DNA from: Parabacteroides goldsteinii
Lineage (GTDB): Bacteria > Bacteroidota > Bacteroidia > Bacteroidales > Tannerellaceae
Reading direction: 5' to 3'
DNA: 64,000 bases
Assembly (NCBI RefSeq): GCF_015550595.1
Contig: NZ_JADNBB010000005.1
Location: 179,853 to 243,852, forward strand
The position numbers and the translations under genes were made by a program. Of the stretch, positions 33,607 to 43,959 are shown in pieces. The first letter of the stretch is position 1. Each line of letters starts with the position of its first letter. The notes under the pieces are model-generated. The model did not search any database and had not been told where the DNA came from. It saw only the letters and a list, made by a program, of their open reading frames with translations.

Positions 33607-36600
33607 ATGACTCGATTCCTATCAATACGATTTCTATTATTGGGCTTATTCCTGCTGTGCCCCTTTTTTAAAGGAGCGGCATCGATAGCTTTCCATAAAG
33701 CGAATAATATTGATTTGTCGAATAATGCGATAATAGATATTTACCAGGATGCCCATGGTTATATATGGCTTGGAACGTATGACGGGTTGAACTTGTATAA
33801 TGGGAAGAATACCTATGTTTACCGTTTCGAACCTGATAATAAAAATACACTTTGCAGCAATATTATTCATAAGATTTCGGGAGGTGGAGGAGAATATTTG
33901 TGGATTTCGACCTCGATGGGACTGAACCGGTTTTCGTTAAGGGATCGCAAAGTGACGGAGTCGTATATGGAATATCCCGAATGCCGCCTGATTGTTGCAG
34001 ACTCTCTGGAAAATACGCTATTGGTAAGCCGGAATAATTTTATTTCCTGTTATACCGTCCGGGCTGGTTCTTTTCAGGATATTTATACGGAAGGGATAAC
34101 TCCGGATGCAGTAAAAGCCTTGTTTACCGATGAGCAAGGGGATTTTTATATCCTTTCGTCTGACGGCTTTCTGAAGAAGATCGTTCCGGATTATTCTACT
34201 TTACCTCTTAAATTACAGATAAAGGAAAGTAAAATACATGATAAAGAGATAAGGCAGGCTTTTTATGAAGAAGGTATTCTCTATTATGTGGATACAGAGA
34301 ACAAATTGTATCAATATGGAATGAAGGATAAAAAGGAAAAATATTTGTCTGATCTTTCCGTATGGATGAAGAAATATGGGGATATATCCCGTATTGTCTC
34401 TTTTCAGTCGAAACAATATCTGGCGTTCAGGGATGGTTTATTGATGGATCTGGATGATCCGGAAGGAGCTTTCGATCTGAATATCGGTATTTTTAGTATG
34501 ATTAAAGACAATAAGCAGAATATTCTTTGGATCGGAACGGACGGACAGGGTGTCAGAATGTTTTACGATAAGTCTGAGCGTTTTGACGGGTTGTTGCTGG
34601 AAGATTTGCCTTTTGTGATGCGTAATCCTGTACGTTCGGTTTATACCGACGAAGATAAAACGTTATGGTTCGGAACAAAAGGAGATGGATTTGTCCGTAT
34701 AAAGGAGTATGATTCTTATAAAGGAAAACAGATACCTTCCGATAAGATAACCCGTTATACCACAGCCAACGGACTTTCTAATAACCGTGTATATTGTTTT
34801 TATAAGAGCCGGTATCATTCTTTGGTATGGATCGGAACGGATGGTCCGGGGCTTTCCTATTATTCGTATGAAGATGGGAAGGTGTATACACTTCCCAGTA
34901 AGATCGATACAAAATTAAGATTTGTGCATTCCATCTGTGAGGTGAACGATTCTATTTTATGGGTAGCCACGACAGGGGATGGATTGATCGAGGTTATTCT
35001 GGAGAAAAGTAAATCGGGGCTGGGCGTTAAATACATTGATTCCTATCAGCTGGAGAAAGATGGGAAAGTCTGTAACGAATTCTATTCGATGTATTATGAC
35101 GGAAAATCGACTATATATCTGGGTAGCCGCGGCGGATACGGGATGGCACGTTTTGACCTGTTAACCAGGGAATATGACTTTATGTCGATGAATAATTCAT
35201 CCAACCAGGCAATTGGTGACGTGTTAAGCCTGTATTATAGTAGTGACTCGACCTTTTATCTGGGTGCCAGTTCCGGAATGACCCGTATGAAATGTAATTC
35301 ATCAGGCACCTGTGATGTCAGACAGTTCGACAGGAGTGACGGTATCAGCAACGATATGATCCACGGTATACTGGAAGACCGGGACGAATGTATCTGGTTA
35401 AGTACCAATAAAGGATTGACGAAATATAATCCCCGTAACAGTTTCTTCCACAACTACGGGCATCAGGAATTGAAAGTCACAGAATTTTCGGATGACGCCT
35501 ATTGGATATGCGAATATACCGGACGGTTGTTTTTCGGAGGTATCGACGGTCTCGTCTGGATCGAACCCCAAAATGACCAGTTGGAAAACTTTCGGCCGGA
35601 CCTTCATTTCTTTGAACTGAAGATGGGAGGGGAGACGGTAAGTCTTTACGACCATACGGATGCAGAGTCTGCCCAGCTCGTGATTCCTCCGGATATCTCG
35701 ACGTTTAATATCTCGTTTGTTGCAACAGATTATATTCATGGAGAAAACTATGAATACTCTTACCTGTTGCAGAATTATAATACCAACTGGACGGAATTAC
35801 AGAAGAATAACGAAATATCGTTCACCAAACTTCCTTACGGTAACTATGTACTGAAAGTCCGCTATAAAAACGATGTGTACGACTCGAATGCCCGCGAATA
35901 CCTTTTACCGTTGAAGGTACTTCCTCCCTGGTATCGTTCAACCTGGGCAATCGTATTATATGTGTTTGCTTTTCTTCTTTTATTAACGGGATTACTCTAC
36001 CGTTTCAACCGGAGGATGGCAGAAAAGCAACAACTCGTTGCACGGAAGATCAGGGAAGAACAAAAAGAAAAACTATATGAGGCAAAGCTGAATTTCTTCG
36101 CCAATATCACACATGAACTTTGTACTCCGCTTACTTTGATAAACGGGGTGGGGGATTATATCCATACTTATGCAGAGAATACTTCGGATAATAAACTGAT
36201 AAGATATATCCGTATATTGCGGGATAACGTAATAAGTCTCAACGAACTGATCCAGGAAATCCTCGACTTCCGCAAGATAGAGGAAGCGGGAATGAATTAT
36301 TTCAGTATTAAAAAGACTTCCGTTTCCGGTATTATCCGCAGGCAATACGACTCTTTTACCCCTATTGCTGAGCAGAACGGAATAAACTTTACGATGTCTC
36401 TGCCGGACTCTCTTAATTGGAATACCGATCCTACCGGTCTGAAGAAGATTTTGGTTAATCTGATATCCAACGCTTTTAAATATACGGACGAGGCCGGCAG
36501 CATCCGTATCTCGGCAATGATAGAGGATGATTCGTTAGTTATCAGTGTATATAATACTGGTAAAGGAATATCGGAAGCAGACCTGAATACAATCTTTGAC

Positions 36601-37638
36601 CGATATCGTATACTGGGTGATCTGGATGGAAACAATTACACCCAAATGACTTCCAGAAACGGTTTGGGATTGTTTATCTGTCATAGCATGGTGCAGTCTT
36701 TGCGTGGTACGATAGAAGTGAAAAGTGAAGAAGGTAAATTTGCTGAATTTATCGTCCGGTTACCATATCTGGAAGTGGATGAAGACGATATGGTGGAAGA
36801 AAACGAAGAACCTGATGCCTGTATTTTGCCGACTTCTCCGGATCAGGGGGAGATGGGGATACCGGTTTCTGCGGATGACAAACCTTGCATCCTTGTGGTA
36901 GATGACAATAAAGATATTGTCTGGCTTATCAAAGAATCCTTATCCCCGGCTTATACGATAGAAGAAGCGTTCAGTGTGGAAGATGCACTTGCTTTGATGG
37001 AGAAACAAACACCGGCTCTTATTATTACAGATATAATGATGCCGGATATAGACGGCCTGGAGCTGATCAGTCGCGTGAAGTCGGATAAGTTTACCCGGCA
37101 TATTCCGTTGATCATCGTTTCCGCCCGTATCTCCGAAAACGATCAGGCTGAAGGATTGGACTTGGGGGCTGATGCTTACCTGACTAAACCGTTCTCGTCG
37201 GTTGTCCTCCGTTCGGTGGTGAATCGTCTGATGACAAGTAAGAAGGAGTTGAAAGATTACTACTATTCACCGGAAAGTGCTTACGAACAATCCGGGGGAC
37301 AGTTGATCCATCAGGAAGACAAGGAATTTATGGATGAGGTTATTGCTATCATTACAGAGAATCTGGATAAGGAAACTTTGCGTCCTGAACTGATTGCAGA
37401 GAAAATGGGTATGAATACCCGTTCGCTCTACCGTCGGTTCAAGAAAATATCTCCGCTTACTCCGACCGACTTTATAAAGGATTACCGGCTGACGTATGCC
37501 GCCCAATTATTGGTAACGACCAATCTGAATGTACAGGAGATCATCTATAAAGTAGGTATTTCAAACAAATCCTATTTCTACCGTGAGTTCGCTTCCAAGT
37601 ACAATCAGACACCCAAAGAATACCGGAATACCCGGTAA
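33607..37638 (+). CDS. hybrid two-component system regulator (HTCS)
   Basis: This 1343-residue protein joins sensor, kinase, receiver and DNA-binding output in one chain. After a signal peptide (1-25), residues 30-680 form propeller repeats (IYQDAHGYIWLGTYDGLNLY; LWIGTDGQGVRMFYDK; LWFGTKGDGFVRI; VWIGTDGPGLSYY). A Y_Y_Y-type domain follows (690-770), then a membrane helix at about 780-800, HisKA with His836 in ITHELCTPLTLI, HATPase (NGLGLFICHSMVQSLRGTIEV), a receiver with Asp1142 in LIITDIMMPDIDG, and an AraC-type helix-turn-helix at about 1235-1343. Cys839 replaces the usual Arg after the phosphorylated His (HELRTP). It probably senses a mannan-derived glycan and activates the downstream genes. 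Confidence 0.95.
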   Translation: MTRFLSIRFLLLGLFLLCPFFKGAASIAFHKANNIDLSNNAIIDIYQDAHGYIWLGTYDGLNLYNGKNTYVYRFEPDNKNTLCSNIIHKISGGGGEYLWISTSMGLNRFSLRDRKVTESYMEYPECRLIVADSLENTLLVSRNNFISCYTVRAGSFQDIYTEGITPDAVKALFTDEQGDFYILSSDGFLKKIVPDYSTLPLKLQIKESKIHDKEIRQAFYEEGILYYVDTENKLYQYGMKDKKEKYLSDLSVWMKKYGDISRIVSFQSKQYLAFRDGLLMDLDDPEGAFDLNIGIFSMIKDNKQNILWIGTDGQGVRMFYDKSERFDGLLLEDLPFVMRNPVRSVYTDEDKTLWFGTKGDGFVRIKEYDSYKGKQIPSDKITRYTTANGLSNNRVYCFYKSRYHSLVWIGTDGPGLSYYSYEDGKVYTLPSKIDTKLRFVHSICEVNDSILWVATTGDGLIEVILEKSKSGLGVKYIDSYQLEKDGKVCNEFYSMYYDGKSTIYLGSRGGYGMARFDLLTREYDFMSMNNSSNQAIGDVLSLYYSSDSTFYLGASSGMTRMKCNSSGTCDVRQFDRSDGISNDMIHGILEDRDECIWLSTNKGLTKYNPRNSFFHNYGHQELKVTEFSDDAYWICEYTGRLFFGGIDGLVWIEPQNDQLENFRPDLHFFELKMGGETVSLYDHTDAESAQLVIPPDISTFNISFVATDYIHGENYEYSYLLQNYNTNWTELQKNNEISFTKLPYGNYVLKVRYKNDVYDSNAREYLLPLKVLPPWYRSTWAIVLYVFAFLLLLTGLLYRFNRRMAEKQQLVARKIREEQKEKLYEAKLNFFANITHELCTPLTLINGVGDYIHTYAENTSDNKLIRYIRILRDNVISLNELIQEILDFRKIEEAGMNYFSIKKTSVSGIIRRQYDSFTPIAEQNGINFTMSLPDSLNWNTDPTGLKKILVNLISNAFKYTDEAGSIRISAMIEDDSLVISVYNTGKGISEADLNTIFDRYRILGDLDGNNYTQMTSRNGLGLFICHSMVQSLRGTIEVKSEEGKFAEFIVRLPYLEVDEDDMVEENEEPDACILPTSPDQGEMGIPVSADDKPCILVVDDNKDIVWLIKESLSPAYTIEEAFSVEDALALMEKQTPALIITDIMMPDIDGLELISRVKSDKFTRHIPLIIVSARISENDQAEGLDLGADAYLTKPFSSVVLRSVVNRLMTSKKELKDYYYSPESAYEQSGGQLIHQEDKEFMDEVIAIITENLDKETLRPELIAEKMGMNTRSLYRRFKKISPLTPTDFIKDYRLTYAAQLLVTTNLNVQEIIYKVGISNKSYFYREFASKYNQTPKEYRNTR

Positions 37639-37667
37639 ATGCCTGATTTTCTGTTGGTGTCATAAAT

Positions 37668-37724
37668 TACCAAAAGAGTGTCATAATCTACATCAGGTAT
37701 ATTATGACACTCTTTTGGTATTTG
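37668..37724 (+). terminator. long perfect hairpin after the HTCS gene
   Basis: Two 20-base arms at 37668-37687 and 37701-37720 (beginning TACCAAAAGAGTG and ending CACTCTTTTGGTA) are perfectly complementary with a 13-base loop, followed by TTTG. The stem is longer than most intrinsic terminators. It separates the regulator from its likely target genes. The stretch 37725-37879 shows nothing else. Confidence 0.75.
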
Positions 37725-37879
37725 AGGTATAACCCTGGGAAATGGAAACTGACTAATATTGCATTCGAGAATTATCACCGCCCTTGTTTGATAGGCATTT
37801 TCTGACAAAGGCGTTTTTGGGGAGTTGTTTTCTTTGGATAGTGAATGCATTATTGAGTTAACAGTAAAGTTGTGTTGTT

Positions 37880-38989
37880 ATGAATAAATATGTAATTGTA
37901 GTAGTTAGCTTACTCTTATTCTCTGCATGTAGGGAAAATATCTCTGTAAATGTCCCGGAATTATCGGACGGAGATCCTACCACTTGTTATACGGGAGCGC
38001 AGGGCTTAAATAAAATCGTTTTTGATACTCAATGCTGCATTCCTATCCAAAGTTACAAACTCTACTCATCAGGAGAAACGCCGGAACACGATCCGGCAAC
38101 CTGGACATTAAAAGGTTCGTACGACGGAACGAAATGGGTGGTGATTGACGAACGCAAAGACCAGCGTTTCTGCTCCCGCTATCAGGAGATACTTTGCACG
38201 ATAGCTAATCCTTCAAATTATAAACAGTATATGCTGGAAGCAGCCACTGAGGGAAATGATATATTGATAATAGGCGATGTCTCTTTCTCTGAAAAGAATC
38301 TCCTGACGGACTGGAAAGATTTCAGATATCCCGAAGTAGACTTCGAGGTGCTCGATCCTCAGACAAAGGGGGCGTCTATCTATGCCGACCTGGTGCAGGA
38401 TCCGGATGCTTACATAAAATATCATGCCGAAAAAGTGGCGGAAATCCTTTTCTATACCGCTCAGGATACGATGAATGACGTGCAGACCATTCAATATACA
38501 CTGAAAGATTACGACGGTGTATCTGCCAAATCCGGCAATCCACCTGTTATTTCCATCGAATACAGTACACAACACATAGAGAAGTCGGCAGGCGAGTCGT
38601 TGTATAAACTCGACTTCGAGACACGTGGCGTCTTATACCATGAGCTGGTCCATGCCTATCAGTTCGAACCGAGAGGTATCGGGAGTTATTCTACCAATAA
38701 GGAGTTCTGGGCCTGTATTGAAGGAATGGCTGATGCTGTGCGGGCAGAAGCCGGCTTTTTTGATATGAATACACGTAAGCCCGGAGGTAACTGGATGGAT
38801 GGTTACCGCACAACGGGTTTCTTTATCCAATGGTTGAAAACCAAAGATCCGGATGCTATACGTAAATTCCATCTGACTGTCCGTGACTTGGAAGTCTGGA
38901 GTTTCGATAAAGCGATAAAAAGTGTCTTTGGTGAAGATAGCAGCATCGAAGGTATGTGGAATGAGTACCAGGCGTTCCTGACGAAATAA
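37880..38989 (+). CDS. lipoprotein with discoidin-like and basic-secretory-protein metallopeptidase domains
   Basis: This 369-residue lipoprotein has a lipobox LLFSACR at Cys17. Residues 22-150 look like an F5/8-type C (discoidin) domain (DPATWTLKGSYDGTKWVVIDERKDQRF). Residues 170-369 match basic secretory proteins: HELVHAYQ at 254-261 is an HExxH zinc site, followed by EFWACIEGMADAVRAEAGFF and WMDGYRTTGFFIQWL. Family members are putative secreted peptidases. Encoded 17 bases before the first GH92 gene, it may trim glycoproteins so that the mannosidases reach their N-glycans (inference). Confidence 0.82.
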   Translation: MNKYVIVVVSLLLFSACRENISVNVPELSDGDPTTCYTGAQGLNKIVFDTQCCIPIQSYKLYSSGETPEHDPATWTLKGSYDGTKWVVIDERKDQRFCSRYQEILCTIANPSNYKQYMLEAATEGNDILIIGDVSFSEKNLLTDWKDFRYPEVDFEVLDPQTKGASIYADLVQDPDAYIKYHAEKVAEILFYTAQDTMNDVQTIQYTLKDYDGVSAKSGNPPVISIEYSTQHIEKSAGESLYKLDFETRGVLYHELVHAYQFEPRGIGSYSTNKEFWACIEGMADAVRAEAGFFDMNTRKPGGNWMDGYRTTGFFIQWLKTKDPDAIRKFHLTVRDLEVWSFDKAIKSVFGEDSSIEGMWNEYQAFLTK

Positions 38990-39006
38990 CAAATACATTA
39001 TATATT

Positions 39007-41346
39007 ATGAAGTCTTCAACATGTTTAGCCTTAATTCTGTCTGCTTTATTGGCAGGAGGAAATTTATTTGCTCAGCAGGATAAAGTCTCATTAGTGAACC
39101 CGATCATCGGGACAAACGGGATGGGACATACTTTTCCGGGAGCATGCGTACCGTTCGGATTGGTACAGTTGAGTCCGGATACCGATACGATCCCGCATAA
39201 TGTGGACGGCAAATATCAACCCCGCGCTTACGAATATTGTGCCGGTTACCAGCATAAGGACAGCAGCATCGTCGGTTTCAGCCATACCCATTTCAGCGGA
39301 ACCGGACATTCCGACCTGGGTGATATCCTGATTATGCCGACTACCGGCTGCCTGAAACTGAATCCCGGAACAGCAACCAATCCCGACGGCGGCTATCGTT
39401 CCCGATTCTCACACGACACAGAGATCTCCCGTCCCGGTTATTATGAAGTGATGTTGGCCGATTACGGTGTAAAAGCACAACTGACTACAACCAAACGGGC
39501 AGGAATACATAAATATACTTTCCCGAAAGAATCGAAGAATCAGCGTATTATCCTGGATATGATACATGGTATTTATAACTACGACGGAAAGGTTTTATGG
39601 ACAAGTATCCGTGTGGAAAATGATACGTTAGTGACAGGATATCGTATAACCAACGGCTGGGCACGGACCAATTATACCTATTTCGCCATGTCTTTCTCCA
39701 AACCGGTTATCCATTACGGATGCGATGAAAAAGCAAAAGTAGATTACCGCGGCGGTTACGGCAAGTTTAATATGAAAGAGAACTTTCCGGATATAGGCGG
39801 TCGGAAGATCGTTGCTTATTTCGATTTCGATCCTGCTTCTTCGGATGAACTGGAAGTAAAAGTAGCCCTTTCCGGTGTAAGTACCGATGGCGCTTTGAAA
39901 AACCTGCATGCCGAGGCTACCGGATATAGTTTTGACCAACTGGCTTCACGTGCTGCGGATACCTGGAATAAGGAGCTTTCTATTATCGATGCGAAAGGTT
40001 CTGACGATCAGATGGCGATGCTTTATACCTCTCTATACCATACGATGATCAATCCTTGTGTCTACACCGATGTAGATGGTCAGTATCGTGGTCTGGATGG
40101 TAATATTCATAAAGCAGACGATTTCACTAATTACACGGTCTTCTCTGTTTGGGATACGTACCGGGCTTTGCATCCGCTGTTCAATATCATCAACCGTCAG
40201 GTGAATACCGATATTGCCCGTTCCATGCTGAAACATTGCGAACAAAGCGTACATAAGGCGTTGCCTGTATGGAGCCATATGGCAAACGAGAACTGGTGTA
40301 TGATCGGTTATCACTCTGTATCCGTATTGGCTGATGCCGTGGCAAAAGGCTTGCCGCTGGATAAGGAGGAAGTGTTGAAAGCAATGGTCAGCAGCTCTAC
40401 CATTCCTTATTATGACGGAACGAAAGAATTAATGGAAAAAGGATATGTATCCCTCGACCGTAGTGGCAGTGCCGCTTCGTTGACACTGGAGTATTCTTAC
40501 GACGACTGGACGATTTACAATACAGCCCTTCTGGCAGGTAATCGTGAAGTTGCCGACCGTTATAAAAAGCGGGCCATGAACTATACTAATGTATTCGACA
40601 CCAGTATCGGTTATGCTCGTCCCCGTTATTCCGACGGACGCTGGAAAGAGAACTTCAACCTGCTGAGCACACATGGTGAAGGTTTTATCGAAGGTAATGG
40701 CTTGAACTATTCGTTCTATGTTCCTCAGGATGTAAACAATATGATCCGATTGATGGGTGGCGACAAGTCATTCATCACTAAACTGGACTCTCTCTTTACC
40801 ATGCACCTGCCCGACGAATTCTTCGCTGAAACGGAAGATGTTACCAAAGAAGGTCTTCTGGGTGGTTATGTGCATGGCAACGAACCGAGTCATCATATCC
40901 CATTCCTGTATATGTGGACTACACAACCCTGGAAAACCCAGTACTGGCAACGTGAGATCATGAACAAGATGTACCGTAACAATATCGACGGCCTGTGCGG
41001 TAACGACGATTGCGGCCAGATGTCTGCCTGGTATATCCTGTCGGCGATGGGCTTCTATCCTGTTTGTCCGGGAACCGATCAATATGTATTGGGTGCCCCT
41101 TATCTGCCTTACATGAAAGTATCTCTTGAAAACGGAAAGACATTCGAAGTCAGAGCCGACAAGGTAAGCGACAAGAACCGTTACGTCAAATCCGTAAAAC
41201 TGAACGGGAAACCTTATACCAAAGCGTATATTACTCAACAAGATATAATGAACGGGGGAGAGCTGACCTTCGAAATGACATCTGCTCCAAACAAGAAGCG
41301 TGTCTTTGCCGAAGCTGACAAACCTTATTCTTTATCATCAAATTAA
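39007..41346 (+). CDS. GH92 alpha-mannosidase (first of three)
   Basis: This 779-residue secreted enzyme of glycoside hydrolase family 92 is an exo-acting calcium-dependent alpha-mannosidase. A signal peptide at 1-22 ends LFAQQ. Family blocks are VNPIIGTNGMGHTFPGACVPFG, FSHTHFSGTGHSDLGD, a glutamate in GFIEGNGLNYS (Glu562), HGNEPSHH at 623-630 and GNDDCGQMSAWY from 665, which carries the proposed catalytic Asp region. It is probably periplasmic. The HGNEP form is the one I associate with alpha-1,2-specific members. It is coupled to the BSP gene (17-base gap) and to the next GH92 gene (18 bases). Confidence 0.95.
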   Translation: MKSSTCLALILSALLAGGNLFAQQDKVSLVNPIIGTNGMGHTFPGACVPFGLVQLSPDTDTIPHNVDGKYQPRAYEYCAGYQHKDSSIVGFSHTHFSGTGHSDLGDILIMPTTGCLKLNPGTATNPDGGYRSRFSHDTEISRPGYYEVMLADYGVKAQLTTTKRAGIHKYTFPKESKNQRIILDMIHGIYNYDGKVLWTSIRVENDTLVTGYRITNGWARTNYTYFAMSFSKPVIHYGCDEKAKVDYRGGYGKFNMKENFPDIGGRKIVAYFDFDPASSDELEVKVALSGVSTDGALKNLHAEATGYSFDQLASRAADTWNKELSIIDAKGSDDQMAMLYTSLYHTMINPCVYTDVDGQYRGLDGNIHKADDFTNYTVFSVWDTYRALHPLFNIINRQVNTDIARSMLKHCEQSVHKALPVWSHMANENWCMIGYHSVSVLADAVAKGLPLDKEEVLKAMVSSSTIPYYDGTKELMEKGYVSLDRSGSAASLTLEYSYDDWTIYNTALLAGNREVADRYKKRAMNYTNVFDTSIGYARPRYSDGRWKENFNLLSTHGEGFIEGNGLNYSFYVPQDVNNMIRLMGGDKSFITKLDSLFTMHLPDEFFAETEDVTKEGLLGGYVHGNEPSHHIPFLYMWTTQPWKTQYWQREIMNKMYRNNIDGLCGNDDCGQMSAWYILSAMGFYPVCPGTDQYVLGAPYLPYMKVSLENGKTFEVRADKVSDKNRYVKSVKLNGKPYTKAYITQQDIMNGGELTFEMTSAPNKKRVFAEADKPYSLSSN

Positions 41347-41364
41347 AATAACATATATTAGACC

Positions 41365-43650
41365 ATGAAGAGACTATTTGTTTTAGCTATTGCTCTTTGC
41401 GGCAGCTTGTTTTCGATGAAAGCTGCTGCAAAGGCAGACCTCGTGGATTACGTAAATCCGTTGGTTGGTTCTCAATCCAAACACTCCCTGTCGACAGGAA
41501 ATACCTATCCGGCTATCGCTATGCCGTGGGGTATGAATTTCTGGATGCCGCAAACCGGAAAGATGGGCGACGGCTGGGCATATACCTATGATGCCGATAA
41601 GATACGCGGTTTTAAACAAACCCACCAACCCAGCCCGTGGATCAACGATTACGGCCAGTTCTCCATTATGCCGATAACCGGTAAAGTGGTGTTCGACCAG
41701 GATAAGCGTGCCAGCTGGTTTTCCCACAAGGCAGAAGTTGCCAAACCGAACTATTACCGTGTGTATCTGGCCGATCATGATGTGGTGACGGAGATTGCGC
41801 CGACAGAACGTGCCGCCATGTTCCGTTTCACTTTCCCTGAAACTGATAAATCGTATGTGATCGTCGATGCATTCGACCGCGGCTCTTACATCAGGATCAT
41901 CCCGGAAGAGAACAAGATCATCGGCTATACGACCCGTAACAGTGGTGGTGTACCGGAGAATTTCAAGAATTACTTTGTGGTTGTTTTCGATAAACCTTTT
42001 ACCTATAAGGCAACGGTTGGCGACAACGAAATCCGTAAAGGTGAAACCGAAGCTCAGGAAGATCATACCGGAGCGATTATCGGTTTCTCTACCCGTCGCG
42101 GCGAACTTGTTCATGCCCGTGTCGCTTCTTCTTTCATCAGTCCTGAACAAGCTGAACAGAACCTGAAAGAGTTGGGCGACCGTTCTTTCGATCAGATTGC
42201 AGATGCCGGTCGCAAGACATGGAACGAAGTATTGGGACGTATACAGGTGAATGACGAGAATATCGACAAGTTGCGTACATTCTACTCTTGCCTGTACCGC
42301 TCGGTTCTTTTCCCCCGTAGCTTCTATGAAGTGGATGCCAATGGAAACGTAATGCATTATAGTCCGTATAACGGTGAAGTGTTGTCTGGCTATATGTTTA
42401 CTGATACCGGTTTCTGGGATACCTTCCGTTGTCTGTTCCCGTTCCTTAACCTGGTCTATCCGTCGATGAATGTGAAGATGCAGGAAGGGCTGGCGAATAC
42501 TTATAAGGAAAGTGGTTTCCTTCCGGAGTGGGCGAGCCCCGGTCATCGTGGCTGTATGGTGGGTAACAACTCTGCTTCTGTTGTTGCAGATGCTTATCTG
42601 AAAGGCTTACGTGGTTACGATATCGAAACGCTTTGGGAAGCTGTTGTACATGGTGCGAACAATGTACATCCGAAAGTATCATCTACCGGCCGTCTGGGTT
42701 ACGACTATTATAACAAACTGGGTTATGTGCCTTACAATGTGAAGATCAACGAAAGTGCCGCCCGTACATTAGAATATGCATACGACGATTGGACGATCTA
42801 TAAATTAGGAAAAGCACTCGGTAAACCGGAGTCTGAAATAGCGATCTTTGCCAAACATGCGATGAACTATAAGAACCTGTTTGACCCCGAAACCAAATTG
42901 ATGCGTGGACGTAACGAGGATGGTACATTCCAGTCTCCGTTCAATCCGTTGAAGTGGGGTGATGCTTTCACCGAAGGAAACAGCTGGCATTATACTTGGT
43001 CGGTATTCCACGATCCTCAGGGATTGATCGACTTGATGGGAGGAAAGTCCGGCTTTAATGCAATGATGGATTCTGTATTCAATGTGCCGCCATTGTTCGA
43101 CGATAGCTATTACGGTGGTGTTATCCATGAGATCCGTGAGATGCAGATCATGAATATGGGTAACTATGCACATGGTAACCAGCCGATACAGCACATGATC
43201 TATCTGTATAACTACTCCGGTGAACCCTGGAAAGCACAGTATTGGGTACGTGAGGTGATGGACAAACTTTATTTCGCAACTCCCGACGGCTATTGCGGTG
43301 ACGAAGATAACGGCCAGACTTCTGCCTGGTATGTGTTCTCTGCCCTCGGCTTCTATCCGGTTTGTCCGGGAACTGACCAGTATATCCTTGGTTCCCCGTT
43401 GTTCAAGAGCGTAACGTTGAATCTGGAAAACGGTAAGAAGGTCGTAATCAACGCTGCCAACAACAATGCAGACAACCGCTACATCTCTTCCATGAAGGTA
43501 AACGGCAAGAATTACACCCGTAATTACCTGACCCATGAAGACCTGTTGCGTGGTATGACGATCAATTGCACCATGTCCGCTACTCCGAACAAAAACCGTG
43601 GCACGGAGGAAAAGGATGCACCTTATTCATTCTCAAAAGAAATAAATTAA
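41365..43650 (+). CDS. GH92 alpha-mannosidase-like enzyme (second of three)
   Basis: This 761-residue secreted GH92 protein has a signal peptide at 1-22. Conserved blocks are VDYVNPLVGSQSKHSLSTGNTYPAIAMPWG, FKQTHQPSPWINDYGQFSIMP, FTEGNSWHYTW with Glu537, HGNQPIQH at 603-610 and GDEDNGQTSAWY from 645. It differs from its two neighbours at several active-site blocks: Gln606 stands where they have Glu, Gln609 where they have His, and FKQTHQPSPWIND replaces the FSHTHFSGTG type. A different linkage specificity is likely. It lies between the first enzyme and a 300-base repeat-rich leader of the third. Confidence 0.93.
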   Translation: MKRLFVLAIALCGSLFSMKAAAKADLVDYVNPLVGSQSKHSLSTGNTYPAIAMPWGMNFWMPQTGKMGDGWAYTYDADKIRGFKQTHQPSPWINDYGQFSIMPITGKVVFDQDKRASWFSHKAEVAKPNYYRVYLADHDVVTEIAPTERAAMFRFTFPETDKSYVIVDAFDRGSYIRIIPEENKIIGYTTRNSGGVPENFKNYFVVVFDKPFTYKATVGDNEIRKGETEAQEDHTGAIIGFSTRRGELVHARVASSFISPEQAEQNLKELGDRSFDQIADAGRKTWNEVLGRIQVNDENIDKLRTFYSCLYRSVLFPRSFYEVDANGNVMHYSPYNGEVLSGYMFTDTGFWDTFRCLFPFLNLVYPSMNVKMQEGLANTYKESGFLPEWASPGHRGCMVGNNSASVVADAYLKGLRGYDIETLWEAVVHGANNVHPKVSSTGRLGYDYYNKLGYVPYNVKINESAARTLEYAYDDWTIYKLGKALGKPESEIAIFAKHAMNYKNLFDPETKLMRGRNEDGTFQSPFNPLKWGDAFTEGNSWHYTWSVFHDPQGLIDLMGGKSGFNAMMDSVFNVPPLFDDSYYGGVIHEIREMQIMNMGNYAHGNQPIQHMIYLYNYSGEPWKAQYWVREVMDKLYFATPDGYCGDEDNGQTSAWYVFSALGFYPVCPGTDQYILGSPLFKSVTLNLENGKKVVINAANNNADNRYISSMKVNGKNYTRNYLTHEDLLRGMTINCTMSATPNKNRGTEEKDAPYSFSKEIN

Positions 43651-43948
43651 ACCTACTTTTGGCTTGATCCAAAAGTAGTCAAAACTCTTGTGATTGCCGA
43701 TACCGACACCTATATAACAAACGCTTTTGGTTTTAACAGGTAGTATCGGCCATCCTAAGAGGAAGCAAAGCTTCCTTGGAAAGGCCTCAGCGGGTGAGCG
43801 TCCGCGAAGGGGAAAGACGAAGCGGCTCGGAAAAATCCGTTGTTTGAGCGAAGCGAGTTTCGGATTTTTCAAGCGTAGTCTTTCACCGTAGCAGCGAAGC
43901 CGGTGCAGCCTTGAACTTTTGATTACTTTTCTTTCAAGAGAAAAGTAA
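43651..43948 (+). repeat. repeat-rich leader between the second and third GH92 genes
   Basis: Several inverted repeats are packed here: CTACTTTTGG/CCAAAAGTAG at 43653-43678, GCCGATAC/GTATCGGC at 43697-43749, AAAAATCCG/CGGATTTTT at about 43831-43868, and TTACTTTTCT/AGAAAAGTAA ending at 43948. The last 57 bases match 27286-27341. No gene is visible. It looks like a dispersed intergenic element inserted into the GH92 operon. Confidence 0.75.
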
Positions 43949-43959
43949 TGATTAAAGAT

